64,000 nucleotides of DNA, taken from contig NZ_JAOWLC010000004.1 in NCBI RefSeq assembly GCF_025751535.1, positions 1 to 64,000 of the forward strand. Reading direction: 5' to 3'. Positions 24,924-33,802 of this stretch are shown piece by piece. The notes below the pieces were generated by a model that saw only the letters and a program-made list of their open reading frames with translations, was not told where the DNA came from and ran no database searches. The stretch's first letter is position 1, and every line of letters begins with the position of its first letter. Position numbers and translations under genes: made by a program. Source of the DNA: Lentibacter sp. XHP0401 (GTDB lineage: Bacteria; Pseudomonadota; Alphaproteobacteria; Rhodobacterales; Rhodobacteraceae).

Positions 24924-26954
24924 CTACCAGCCGGGTGGGCGCTTGATATCAAAGCCACCGTAATGAAAGCCCATGATTTGACCTGCAAAATTCACGGTGA
25001 CTGGCCTGCCGCTGGCATCAAAGACAACCGGGACTGCATGGCCGTCCATGGAGAAGGTTGTCGTAGTGCAATCCTTACTCGTATCAGGGCAGGGTGCAGG
25101 CTCAAGCTTTGCATTGCCACCGTCCATGGCGAGCGTGTTGCGCAGATTGAACCATGAAAACCGCTCGGAGAAAATCTTTGGCATGTTGTGAATCCCGAAC
25201 TCGTCATCTCCATTGAGAATACCTGACGGGCCAGAGCCGATGCTTTGGGTGACATTGCCGGTCATTTTGCCTAGCATCATGGTTTTCATCTGCGCCGGTA
25301 TAGGCGCCCAATTACCATTATACATTGCGATGTCGTTGGCCTTGAAGTAGATGCGCTCACTTCGGCCTGGTGAGGAAAACTCCGTATATTCAGGGGCTGC
25401 GTTATATGTCAGCACTGCTTCGCCAGCCCGTAGCTGGACCATGCACCCCTTGGCACTCACGTTAACGGGTGGCAGGACTACCATTTTGCTAGAGCCTTTA
25501 ACAGTTGGCACATTAAGAGAGAATGTTACGGTCTGGGCTTTGGCTGGGGCCGTGTAGTTTGTAACGTTGTCATCTATTTTACCGGCGCTGGCATGTAATC
25601 TGGCAGGGCCCGATCCGAACACGCGTGCCACTTCCTCGGCCGTGAGCGGGCTGTTGATCGTTAAGGGCACGGTTTGACCCACTGCCATGCAAGCAGGTAA
25701 CGAAATTTCAACACGGGCTGTTTCCATTGCAAGGCTGACTTTCTGTGGTGCGCTCTCTTGTGGAACATCTGCCAGATTTGTGACGCGGGTGTGTAGTGGC
25801 TTAGCGGCATCGCTGTTTGCTGCAAAAACAGGCTGAATATAGCGGCCGTTCTTCGGCACAACGTCAGAGTTGACGATCAGACGGGTCTCATGCATCCGTT
25901 CAGCTTTGTTGATCTCAAGGATATTCACATAGATGCGATCCGGATCGGCCAGATTGGACCAGTTGCCGGTGAAACGGGCTCCCGCCTTGGTGTGGATCGC
26001 GGCAACCTCTCTGATTTGGCGGGGTTCCATGTCAACCTTTGTGACAACAGGAACGCCGGGCGCAACCTCGGTCTGAAGTGACCGGCCTGTGCTGGTTGTG
26101 CCGAAGTACTGCTGATCGGGTGCATGGCGTGCGATGAAGCGTGGAAAGAAACTGGCGAGCCCGATATCCTCGCCTTTTGATTTCAGAAAAGTATCGAGCC
26201 ATACCAACCCGTTGTGGTTGTCAAAACCGGATTCTTTATCAAGCTCTGTGAGGTAAGCCATCGTGGGCTTAGATTCGAGCATCTCACCGAGATAGTAGAA
26301 AAAATGATCACGACGGTAATGGTTCTGCGGTGCGTGCAAGGGCAAAGCGTAGTCTGTCGGGTTGAATTGGACAACACCGTATTTTTCGAAGGCCCATGCT
26401 TTTCCCACCGCCTCGGGAACGCTTTCGGAAAACCACGTTGCGTCTTTTTTCTCATCCGCAGGATGTAGAGCCATATGAACGCCATGATAAACCTCATGCG
26501 CGAGGGTGATACTGTTTTCGATCACCGCAGCATCCGAGTAGGTTCCATCCTCCTTTAGATCGTCAATGAATTCTTCGTAACTTAGCTCGATCCCGTCATA
26601 GGTGCCGAAAGAGGCTGCGCGCTCACCCAGAACAGTCAACGCTGCTTTGGAGCGATCCATAAGAGGAAGGGTGTAGTAGGGGAAAGGGGTTTCATCTACT
26701 TTGGCTTCTTCGAACGACATTGATGACATCCACCGGCTGATCCTTTCCAACTCGGGGGTCACCCATTTTTCCATATGCTCCAAACCCCATTTGTTTTTGT
26801 CCCGATACGCTTTTTGCGTCCCGGTGCAATAATAACAAGCGTAGGCTGATTTTTCCTCGTTGAGCTTCCATTCGGTATTGCGCCATTCTGCATGTAGCGA
26901 TGTCGCACCGAGGCAGGATAGCCCAAGGGTAATTAAAATGGTTTTCACAATCAC
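24924..26954 (-). CDS. secreted putative zinc metallopeptidase (HExxH) with long C-terminal region
   Basis: A 676-residue exported protein. A signal peptide (residues 1-22, ending LHA) is followed by a CxxC (YACYYC, 40-43) and a zincin helix AHEVYHGVH (H153, E154, H157), with Glu residues in WFSESVPEAV (177, 181) placed to act as the third zinc ligand of a gluzincin. The C-terminal 400 residues form probable beta-rich modules without a motif I know. Translation begins at GTG 26954 overlapping the preceding stop by four bases, or at GTG 26948 (MKTILITLG) with GAGG ahead. It ends a minus-strand group with an SH3b-like ORF and a membrane protein. Peptidase activity is inferred from the motif alone. 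Confidence 0.65.
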   Translation of the reverse strand: MIVKTILITLGLSCLGATSLHAEWRNTEWKLNEEKSAYACYYCTGTQKAYRDKNKWGLEHMEKWVTPELERISRWMSSMSFEEAKVDETPFPYYTLPLMDRSKAALTVLGERAASFGTYDGIELSYEEFIDDLKEDGTYSDAAVIENSITLAHEVYHGVHMALHPADEKKDATWFSESVPEAVGKAWAFEKYGVVQFNPTDYALPLHAPQNHYRRDHFFYYLGEMLESKPTMAYLTELDKESGFDNHNGLVWLDTFLKSKGEDIGLASFFPRFIARHAPDQQYFGTTSTGRSLQTEVAPGVPVVTKVDMEPRQIREVAAIHTKAGARFTGNWSNLADPDRIYVNILEINKAERMHETRLIVNSDVVPKNGRYIQPVFAANSDAAKPLHTRVTNLADVPQESAPQKVSLAMETARVEISLPACMAVGQTVPLTINSPLTAEEVARVFGSGPARLHASAGKIDDNVTNYTAPAKAQTVTFSLNVPTVKGSSKMVVLPPVNVSAKGCMVQLRAGEAVLTYNAAPEYTEFSSPGRSERIYFKANDIAMYNGNWAPIPAQMKTMMLGKMTGNVTQSIGSGPSGILNGDDEFGIHNMPKIFSERFSWFNLRNTLAMDGGNAKLEPAPCPDTSKDCTTTTFSMDGHAVPVVFDASGRPVTVNFAGQIMGFHYGGFDIKRPPGW

Positions 26955-27166
26955 ACCTCGTTTTTACTTTTTGATATGCCATAAGGTAGGGCGCGGAGGA
27001 CGGAAGCCCCCGTATTCGGTGCCGTACGCAGATTCAGGGCGCCGGTCTGAACTTGGGCGTAGCTGCCGATCTCTTGTGCAGAGGCCGGACCACCGCCAAC
27101 GGTCAGATACGTATGTATCGCGAGAAATGCGACGAGGGCTCTTACCGCGGTGAATTTTCCAGTCAT
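26951..27166 (-). CDS. short secreted protein with a partial SH3b domain
   Basis: A 71-residue product starting at ATG 27166 behind AAAGGGG. A signal peptide (VRALVAFLAIHTYLTVGG to PASA) leads to GALNLRTAPNTGASVLRALP, the first two strands of a bacterial SH3 (SH3_3) domain, then the frame stops. A full domain needs about 60 residues, so this one is truncated. The stop overlaps the GTG start of the zincin gene (GTGA), so it may now act as a leader peptide coupling translation, or be a remnant of a deleted SH3b gene. Compare the complete SH3b protein at 37166. Confidence 0.5.
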   Translation of the reverse strand: MTGKFTAVRALVAFLAIHTYLTVGGGPASAQEIGSYAQVQTGALNLRTAPNTGASVLRALPYGISKSKNEV

Positions 27167-27258
27167 TTTTACCCCTTTGATATCTGGTCTGAACAGTCGG
27201 CCCTTGGCGAAAACTAGTGGCCATTCTGGCAAGGTTGCACGTGATCTGACACAAATTC

Positions 27259-28239
27259 TCATGCCGACACCGAGGCCGTTGGCATTTCGTTGGCGTCCAG
27301 ATCAAGATAACCTTCAAGGTCTGCGCGCATCTCGGGCGCCAGATGCTCTGGATGCATTACGCGGGTATAGAACAGTGTGAAATAGACGACCTTGATTACG
27401 GTAACGACACGCGCGAACAATGAGTGAAGCAGGACACTGACAAAAACAATGATAAAGATCGGCAGCCAGTTAAAGATGGTGTTCGGACCGATCGGTCCCA
27501 GTTGCGGAATGTCACGCGAAATCTCTGAAAGCGCCCCAGCTGAAAAGGCATCGGGCATACCGCTACCAAAAAGAAGGCCAAGAGCAACTCCAGCAAGGCC
27601 GCCGAAGAGATAAAGCGGCTTCATTAGCGAGCCGATCACGCCGCCCATAATGTCTATCCCGAACACGCCGGCCAGAGTTTCGGGCACATGATTTTTCAGC
27701 CGTTTTATTTTGGCGACCCCATCGCGTAGGCTAAGCTGGTCAATAGCAAAAGCAGGCAGCAGGAAATGGTTTACCAAATCCCAAACCTCGACGATGCTTC
27801 CCAATAGCATCGCCATTAGGCCGCCTTTCTTGTTTTTGCGGCTGGTCACCCAGACAGCGACAATGTCCAGCAGGCCGAGGGTACGGACTTGGGAACTGAG
27901 GCCGGAAATCTCGCGTCGTGCCTCACGCTGGGTCGGCATCCCGCCCGTGGTGGTACCATATGTCAGACGGCTGAGCGTCAGTTCGGCACGCTTGTAAAAG
28001 AAGAACTTGTAAATGAACATCACAGTCCCACCAAGCAGGAACCATGCGCTATGGCCGTTCTCGTATGCGGCGAGGACAAGCCCGGTGAAGAATAGGCCGA
28101 TCATCAGCGCCGCATAAATCCACATCATGAACAGCGGCTCCAATAACGCGCGATTTCGCCCGACAATTGTGAACGTATGCCGGACGAGAAAACCCAGTTG
28201 CGTAAAGCGCGCTTTGAGGTCGGGTTTCGTGAAATCCAT
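27259..28239 (-). CDS. multi-pass membrane protein of unknown function
   Basis: A 326-residue inner-membrane protein with hydrophobic segments at about residues 36-58, 65-83, 155-175, 205-232 and 262-290, and a cytoplasmic, charged loop (about 95-150). I do not recognise the family. It lies 92 bases upstream of the SH3b/zincin pair on the same strand. It is similar in size and general architecture to the membrane protein at 32760 (also 326 residues) that heads the plus-strand half of the block, though I see no clear sequence identity. A membrane platform for secreted partner proteins is a guess. Confidence 0.6.
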   Translation of the reverse strand: MDFTKPDLKARFTQLGFLVRHTFTIVGRNRALLEPLFMMWIYAALMIGLFFTGLVLAAYENGHSAWFLLGGTVMFIYKFFFYKRAELTLSRLTYGTTTGGMPTQREARREISGLSSQVRTLGLLDIVAVWVTSRKNKKGGLMAMLLGSIVEVWDLVNHFLLPAFAIDQLSLRDGVAKIKRLKNHVPETLAGVFGIDIMGGVIGSLMKPLYLFGGLAGVALGLLFGSGMPDAFSAGALSEISRDIPQLGPIGPNTIFNWLPIFIIVFVSVLLHSLFARVVTVIKVVYFTLFYTRVMHPEHLAPEMRADLEGYLDLDANEMPTASVSA

Positions 28240-28855
28240 CGTCTGCTCTCCTATTTACGACATTCTTTGACGATCCCGATGTGGGACGGGGTTCAGGGTG
28301 CTTTTCGTTGTTCAGCGGTCCGAACCCGATACTAGCTTCCGCCATTTGAGTTGCACCGTCTTTCATTGCCGCGGCAAGCGTGGCTTTGTCGCCCTCTCAC
28401 CGATGCTTCGGCTAGAAGTTGTCAAAGTCGGGCTGGATACGCCCCGTTTGTTTGCAGGGGAAAAGGCAAATATCTTAACCTTATAAGGCCTACCGCTCAG
28501 TTGCGGACACGGTTGCCTGTCCGACGTCATCACAGGCATCGTCAATTGCCATAAACAGAAAGACAATGATCAGTTGCTACAGTGGAATTTCAGAGCCTGA
28601 AGCAACGATTACCTTTAAAGTAGGACAAACGATCATTGTTCTCGATATTCATTTTTCAATAACTCTTAAGTCAGTGAGCTTCAGTCCGGTATATTTTAAA
28701 TACTTGAAGCAATGTTTCTGTTTGCTTGTGCGGCCTAGAAAATCCTATCTGGGGGCATGAGAATAGGCTATATCTGTCTGCTTATCGCGGGATATCTGTT
28801 CCCGTAGGCACTGACGCCCGACATACCTGCGCTGCTATTGAGAGAGCTTTGTGCG
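28240..28855. other. 616-base non-coding gap
   Basis: Lies between the membrane-protein gene start and the response-regulator stop. It contains AT-rich DNA around 28566-28740 and copy c of the dispersed repeat near its right end. Small open frames here have no motif or ribosome site. The promoter of the 27259 gene must be in its left part. Confidence 0.4.
28797..28826. repeat. dispersed intergenic repeat, copy c
   Basis: Contains CCCGTAGGCACTGACG and GACAT, aligning with copy b at about 20 of 24 positions, 30 bases from the response-regulator stop codon. Confidence 0.35.
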
Positions 28856-29908
28856 TTATCCTGTTTGGATCATCATTGGTCCGGCGTGGATCAACGCGAT
28901 CAGGTCGGCTTGCCTGTTGGTGCCGGTTTTTTGGAACAGATTGCGGATGTGAAACGAGATGGTTGTTTGCGAAACACCGAGTTCGAGCGCCACATCTGCT
29001 GGGCGGGTGTTGCGGGATAAGGCCGCTGCGACCCGTGCTTCCGTTTGTGTAAGGCCAAACAAATCCATCAAAAGCGGTTCGTTGACGGGTTTGCGATGAT
29101 CTTGAGCTGTGAGAAATAGCGCCACATGAGGTGTATCGGCGGACGCACTAATGCTTTGTATCAGCGAACAAATCATGACGGGGGCTGTGTTTAGACTTTG
29201 CGGCACGTGCAGCATTACCCCAGCAACCTTTTCGCGGCCTTGTCGCGCCATCGCCAGAGTGTCGGACAGGGCACGTTGTAGATCGCGGTCGGACAACGGG
29301 TCGGGGGAGCGGATGGTATCATTCGGGCCAATGATGATATCGGCTACTGAAATCATCTCTTGAGCGCCTCGATTGAGGTGAACCGGCTTGCCGTGCCCAT
29401 CCAGCAGAATAACTCCCACCGCGATTAGATCGAGCGCCGCTTTGGCTCCGCTGCCTGACAGCCCGGATAAGGTGCGACGTAAAGCTGAAATCTCGTCTTT
29501 GTGGCGGGTACGGATACGGCTGACCTGCCTCAGGCGGGCTGCAACGGTAGCTAGCATCAAGTCATAATCGACGGGTTTGACAAGATAATCGTCGGCCCCC
29601 AACAGCTTGCCTTCGATCACCTCGCGAGGATCCGAAAGGGCGGTCAAAAAGACAAACGGTGTGGTGCTGAGGTCAGGATACTGCAGGCGCAGTTTCTTTA
29701 GCACCTCATAGCCGTCCAAACCGGGCATGGTGATGTCACACAGCAGTAGATCGGGCTTCGCGGTGTTCAGAATTTCAAGCGCTGCGTGTCCGTCTTTGGC
29801 TGCCAGCGTATGATAACCTGCTTCCTGTAACTCTTCTACGATGTCCTGGCGCAGCGTATTTTCATCTTCAATAACGAGAATAAGTGCGGGGGCGGTTTCG
29901 GGCGTCAT
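28856..29908 (-). CDS. LuxR-type response regulator with receiver domain
   Basis: A 350-residue regulator. The receiver domain (about residues 8-125) has the acidic pair E14/D15, the phospho-acceptor D58 (LLLCDITMPG), FVFLTALSD and the Lys of DDYLVKPVDY. A central PAS-like region (about 160-270) and a C-terminal LuxR-type HTH (about 285-345, LTQTEARVAAALSRN to ISFHIRNLFQKTGTNRQADL) follow. Its ATG overlaps the stop of the sensor kinase by four bases, so it is the kinase's partner. Candidate targets are the secreted and membrane genes on both sides. Confidence 0.88.
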   Translation of the reverse strand: MTPETAPALILVIEDENTLRQDIVEELQEAGYHTLAAKDGHAALEILNTAKPDLLLCDITMPGLDGYEVLKKLRLQYPDLSTTPFVFLTALSDPREVIEGKLLGADDYLVKPVDYDLMLATVAARLRQVSRIRTRHKDEISALRRTLSGLSGSGAKAALDLIAVGVILLDGHGKPVHLNRGAQEMISVADIIIGPNDTIRSPDPLSDRDLQRALSDTLAMARQGREKVAGVMLHVPQSLNTAPVMICSLIQSISASADTPHVALFLTAQDHRKPVNEPLLMDLFGLTQTEARVAAALSRNTRPADVALELGVSQTTISFHIRNLFQKTGTNRQADLIALIHAGPMMIQTG

Positions 29909-31677
29909 GAGGCACCTGCGGTGTATCTTGGTAATGTCATGCGAAAGGTTACGCCATCGGTGTAGGGCAGCAAAGAGACCTCTCCGTCTTGCATTCGTGC
30001 CAAGGTGCGCGCCATGAACAGCCCGATGCCTGTGCCCTCGACACCTATGCTGTTTGCGCCCCTATGGTTGCGTTCGAAAATCTGGTCTTGCTCATGCCGA
30101 GGGATCGGTGCGGCGATGTTATGCACATCGCAAAACAGGCTTTCGGTGTCGCTGTGCAGTCTAACAGAGACAGGCGTTCCAGGGTCTGCGTATTTTACAG
30201 CGTTGGACAGCAGATTTGCTAGCACCTGTTCCACATGGGTTGGATCACAGAATGCGATATGCCGACCGGATGTTTCCTGAGTGATCTCGATAGGACGTTG
30301 TTGTGTGCCCTCGCACTGGCTGGTGCAGACAGTTTGGATGGTGTCGGCTAAATCACATTGCACACGACGTGCCCCGATCTGACCTGCATCCAGACGTGCC
30401 GCATCCAACGTGCTATCGACGAGACGCGTCAGGCCGGATATGGCGTTGCGGGCGCGACCTGCACGTTCTGCAACTTCGTCAATATCAGCGTGGGGACCGC
30501 GACGGATCAGGCGCTGCAGGGCCGAATCTGCGACCGCCAGCGGCGTCCGGAATTGGTGCGATACCATAGCGGCAAAGTTGCGATAGAGATCGGCAGCCGA
30601 CCTTTCCCGCTTGAGGGCATTGTTTAATTCCTGTGTGCGCTCGGCTACCAGTTCTTCCAACCGATCGCGATCCTGCGCGTCTTTTTGTTGGGCTGCATAC
30701 TTGTCTGACGCGTCATGCATGAACACGATTGCACCAATAATTTCTGCCTCGTTACGCATCGGAAAGAAACTTACATCAAGATATAACGGTCGCTCACTAT
30801 CGGGCGAAAAAAAAGGCTGAAATGACAGAATCGAGGTTTGTCCTTCAAGCGCCTCGGATAGGGCTTGGCGTATCGTAGACATATCAAAGAACCCTGCTAC
30901 GCTAGCAGGTGCCCGCCCTAGCGCCTGTTCTGCAGGGACGCCCAATATTGCGGATACTGCACCGTTCCATAGTGTGCATTTTCCGGCACTATCGATCGCT
31001 ATGATGCCTTCACCACTTGATGAGATCAATAAACCGGAAAAGTCACGTTCACGTCTTAGCATGCGGTTCTTTTGACGGGATTGATGACGTGAGACGAATA
31101 GAGTGATTGTAAGGACGCCCCCCGCGATCATGATACCGATCAGGGACAGGATGATCTGCCCCAACTGGTCACGATAGGTTTCCAAACGCCCGCCCAACTC
31201 GTCCCATTCAGCAATCATGGCTGTGTTGGCAGCCCGCCCGAAAAAGCGCGCCAATGGTGTCAGTTCTTGGCGCAACCGGGCGCCTTGAGCCGGGGTGAAG
31301 GTTTCGATGCTTGGTGCCAACCGAACAAGTGAAGCAACAAGAGCATCGAGATCGCCATCAAGCCCCACATGTTCTAAGAAGCGGCGCTGCGGGCCATCGT
31401 TCAGCAGCGCGACACGGCTGGCAAGAAGATCAAAACGTAATGCAAGTTCATCCGGATCGGTTTGACCCAATTCTGCCAGCGCAACGGTTTCAATCAAACG
31501 TAGGACTGTGACCTCGCTCTGGTGAAATACCCAAAGCATATTCTGCTCGGCTTCGACGCGCATACCTCGCTCGACTTCGAACATGCGCTGCAGCGAAAAG
31601 GCAAGCAACACCGCAAAGACCAGAACCGCAGCAAGCGGTAGGGCGAGCCTGAGGGAAGAGCCGGCGAAACGGCTCAT
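29905..31677 (-). CDS. membrane sensor histidine kinase
   Basis: A 590-residue kinase from ATG 31677, which overlaps the stop of the periplasmic-protein gene (ATGA). Two membrane segments (about residues 8-30 and 172-195) enclose a 140-residue periplasmic domain rich in helices. Then a PAS domain (about 215-320, SSGEGIIAIDSAGKCTLWN), a coiled region, HisKA with MVSHQFRTPLAVAD (phospho-acceptor His near residue 373) and HATPase with NLLSNAVKYA and GTGIGLFMARTLA. It should phosphorylate the response regulator at 28856. The periplasmic domain may listen to the product of the coupled gene 31674. Confidence 0.9.
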   Translation of the reverse strand: MSRFAGSSLRLALPLAAVLVFAVLLAFSLQRMFEVERGMRVEAEQNMLWVFHQSEVTVLRLIETVALAELGQTDPDELALRFDLLASRVALLNDGPQRRFLEHVGLDGDLDALVASLVRLAPSIETFTPAQGARLRQELTPLARFFGRAANTAMIAEWDELGGRLETYRDQLGQIILSLIGIMIAGGVLTITLFVSRHQSRQKNRMLRRERDFSGLLISSSGEGIIAIDSAGKCTLWNGAVSAILGVPAEQALGRAPASVAGFFDMSTIRQALSEALEGQTSILSFQPFFSPDSERPLYLDVSFFPMRNEAEIIGAIVFMHDASDKYAAQQKDAQDRDRLEELVAERTQELNNALKRERSAADLYRNFAAMVSHQFRTPLAVADSALQRLIRRGPHADIDEVAERAGRARNAISGLTRLVDSTLDAARLDAGQIGARRVQCDLADTIQTVCTSQCEGTQQRPIEITQETSGRHIAFCDPTHVEQVLANLLSNAVKYADPGTPVSVRLHSDTESLFCDVHNIAAPIPRHEQDQIFERNHRGANSIGVEGTGIGLFMARTLARMQDGEVSLLPYTDGVTFRMTLPRYTAGAS

Positions 31678-32150
31678 TTTATGTCGATCTGGTAAAGTTG
31701 CCAGACCCAACGATAATCAAAGCGGATGTCTTGAAGCGCCTGATAATCATCGCGCGGATAGACAATCCAGAGCGGCCCTTTGCCATCGCGCGTCAGCGTT
31801 TCGCCATCCATTTCATAGGCCACAACCACATCGTAATCGTAGAAATCCGTTATCGGGATATCTACTGCGTAATAGTTTAGCGCTATCGCAGTGACAGTTT
31901 CACCAGTCGATTGCACCTCTTCCAACAAGTCACGCATCAGGAAGCCGGTAAAAGAATGGATGCCGTCGGTGACGACTGTAGACGTTTCTATGGTGGTGAT
32001 GGGCAAATCATGCACTGCGCGGAGATCCAGTGTGACAGAACCGTCAGTGATAAGGCCTGTGATCTCAAGTATCCGATCGCTTTCGTCAGCCATAGCGTTG
32101 CCAGTGAAAAACAGCCAGCAGGTTATCGCAGCAATCGCTCGTTTTAACAT
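31674..32150 (-). CDS. periplasmic molybdopterin-oxidoreductase-like domain protein
   Basis: A 158-residue exported protein: signal peptide to NAMA (residue 21), then a fold resembling the oxidoreductase molybdopterin-binding domain (ITGLITDGSVTLDLRAVHDL, STVVTDGIHSFTGFLMRDLL, KGPLWIVYPRDD). The Cys that ligates molybdenum in active enzymes is absent (no Cys after the signal peptide), so it is more likely a binding or sensing protein than an enzyme. AGAGGTG precedes the start. It is translationally coupled to the histidine kinase, suggesting that it is an accessory sensor. Confidence 0.65.
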   Translation of the reverse strand: MLKRAIAAITCWLFFTGNAMADESDRILEITGLITDGSVTLDLRAVHDLPITTIETSTVVTDGIHSFTGFLMRDLLEEVQSTGETVTAIALNYYAVDIPITDFYDYDVVVAYEMDGETLTRDGKGPLWIVYPRDDYQALQDIRFDYRWVWQLYQIDIK

Positions 32151-32333
32151 CGTTCACCTCTTGCATTTGCCCGATGTCAGTTCACCAGCACCAGCGACTT
32201 TGTGCAATGTTCTACGGCATAATTTATTTCGCTGCCCCGTCCAAACGAAGGGGGCGGGCGATGAGGCTTTGTGCGAAGGTTCTGACAAGGCCGCATATTT
32301 CGTGCAGCATAGCCAGAAAGTCCGAAGCCCCCT

Positions 32334-32702
32334 ATGTCCATCTTTCCTAACGTTATTCGGTTTTTCAGTGCTGCTTGTATGCTGATTTTATCCAGTTGCG
32401 ATACTCCCGAGTATCGTGACGAGCACACCCATTGCGAGGCCGAATGGCTGCTAAAGATTCCCCCAGTTTACCAGCAAGAACTGGTCACTAAGTATCGGAC
32501 TAAAGAACGTTTGACGGGCGAAACGATCTGTACGACAGAAGGGTCGACTACGACGTGCGAAAGGGTCAAGGAGCGTATTTCGGTTCCTTACCAAACGGTG
32601 GAAAAGGTCGATATCAGAATACCACAGCGCACTCCGCAAATCCAATCCTGCACAAAGCGGGCTTGTTCGGCCAAATACGGTAACAGCAAATGCGAGGCTT
32701 GA
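32334..32702 (+). CDS. small lipoprotein
   Basis: A 122-residue protein with a lipobox LILSSC (Cys at residue 22), so it should be lipid-anchored in the periplasm. The mature part is charged, with paired Cys (CTTEGSTTTC, SCTKRAC) and no recognised domain. The ribosome site is weak; ATG 32379 is an alternative but would leave a very short signal. It begins the plus-strand half of the block, 57 bases before the membrane-protein gene, and could be cotranscribed with it. Confidence 0.55.
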   Translation: MSIFPNVIRFFSAACMLILSSCDTPEYRDEHTHCEAEWLLKIPPVYQQELVTKYRTKERLTGETICTTEGSTTTCERVKERISVPYQTVEKVDIRIPQRTPQIQSCTKRACSAKYGNSKCEA

Positions 32703-32759
32703 TGCGCGCACTGAATATGCCGGCAGGTCCGGTAACGAAATTAAAAAAAGGAATTTTTC

Positions 32760-33740
32760 ATGTGGGATTTTAGCATAGGCGGTGCGCTGGGGATGATGGT
32801 GCGAACTATGCCCTTCATTCTATTGCGCATCGCCGTTTATTTCGGAATTACGCTGGGATACATTTTGGTCGCGGGCGTTGGTGCCGGCGTTGGCTGGGGC
32901 ATTGGCGGCTTTAGTGATGAGGCCTTTCGCGCAAGCACAACAATGTGGGGCGGCTTTGCCGGTTTCGGCATTTTCGGCGCGATCATGTATTGGGCTCGTG
33001 AATATATTCTCTACATCGTTAAGGCTGGGCACATCGCTGTGTTGGTTGAATTGATCGACGGCAAGCCGATGCCGCACGGCCGCAGCCAGATCAAGCATGC
33101 CAACGCCGTGGTCAAGGAACGGTTTCCGCAGGCCAGTATGCTTTTCCTTTTGGATCGTTTGATTATCGGGGTGGTCCGCGCGATCACCGGCCTTGTGCGC
33201 GGCATTCTGACTATCCTGCCTGTTCCGGGGGTGCAGCAATTGTCCAGCATCCTGTCGGCCTTTCTGCGTGTGGCCGTGGGCTTCATAGACGAGGTGATCC
33301 TTGCCCATGCCATTCGCACGCAGTCGGACAATTCCTGGATGTCTGCGAAAGAGGCGTTGGTGCTTTATGGGCAGAACTACAAACCGATGCTGAAAAACGC
33401 CGCATGGCTGGCGCTCATCGTCTACGGGCTGAGCTTTATTGTGTTTTTGGTTATGCTCGCCCCCGCGGCTCTGATCGTCTACCTGATGCCTGGGGCTTGG
33501 GCCGCAGGTGGCGTGGTTTTTGCCCTGCTGTTTGCATGGAGTGTGAAGGCCGCGCTGTTGGAGCCTTTCGCCATCGCCTGCATGATGCAGGTATTTTTCA
33601 AGGCAATCGAAGGCCAGCAGCCGAACTCCGAATGGGAAGCTAAGCTGGAGCAAATGTCGGGCAAATTCCGCAAGTTGAAAGAGAAAGCATTCGGAGCAGC
33701 GGGCGAAACCGCTGACACACCCGAACCGGTGAAGCAGTGA
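32760..33740 (+). CDS. multi-pass membrane protein of unknown function
   Basis: A 326-residue protein with hydrophobic segments at about residues 20-50 (two, glycine-rich), 62-88, 130-160, 215-245 and 248-275. The cytoplasmic C-terminus is charged (EAKLEQMSGKFRKLKEKAFG). I cannot name the family. AAAAAGGAA precedes the ATG. It is followed after 62 bases by a secreted protein, then the VWA and SH3b proteins, all plus strand, which suggests a membrane component of one system. Confidence 0.6.
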   Translation: MWDFSIGGALGMMVRTMPFILLRIAVYFGITLGYILVAGVGAGVGWGIGGFSDEAFRASTTMWGGFAGFGIFGAIMYWAREYILYIVKAGHIAVLVELIDGKPMPHGRSQIKHANAVVKERFPQASMLFLLDRLIIGVVRAITGLVRGILTILPVPGVQQLSSILSAFLRVAVGFIDEVILAHAIRTQSDNSWMSAKEALVLYGQNYKPMLKNAAWLALIVYGLSFIVFLVMLAPAALIVYLMPGAWAAGGVVFALLFAWSVKAALLEPFAIACMMQVFFKAIEGQQPNSEWEAKLEQMSGKFRKLKEKAFGAAGETADTPEPVKQ

Positions 33741-33802
33741 TCGGGCAGAGAGAACAGTCAGAAGAGGGAGACGCCAGGCGTGCGAAAACAGGAGGGATAC
33801 AC

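Noticed and set aside
28566-28760. 64-codon AT-rich frame in the 28.2-28.9 kb gap
   Set aside because: No ribosome site or family resemblance; AT-rich stretches give such frames by chance.
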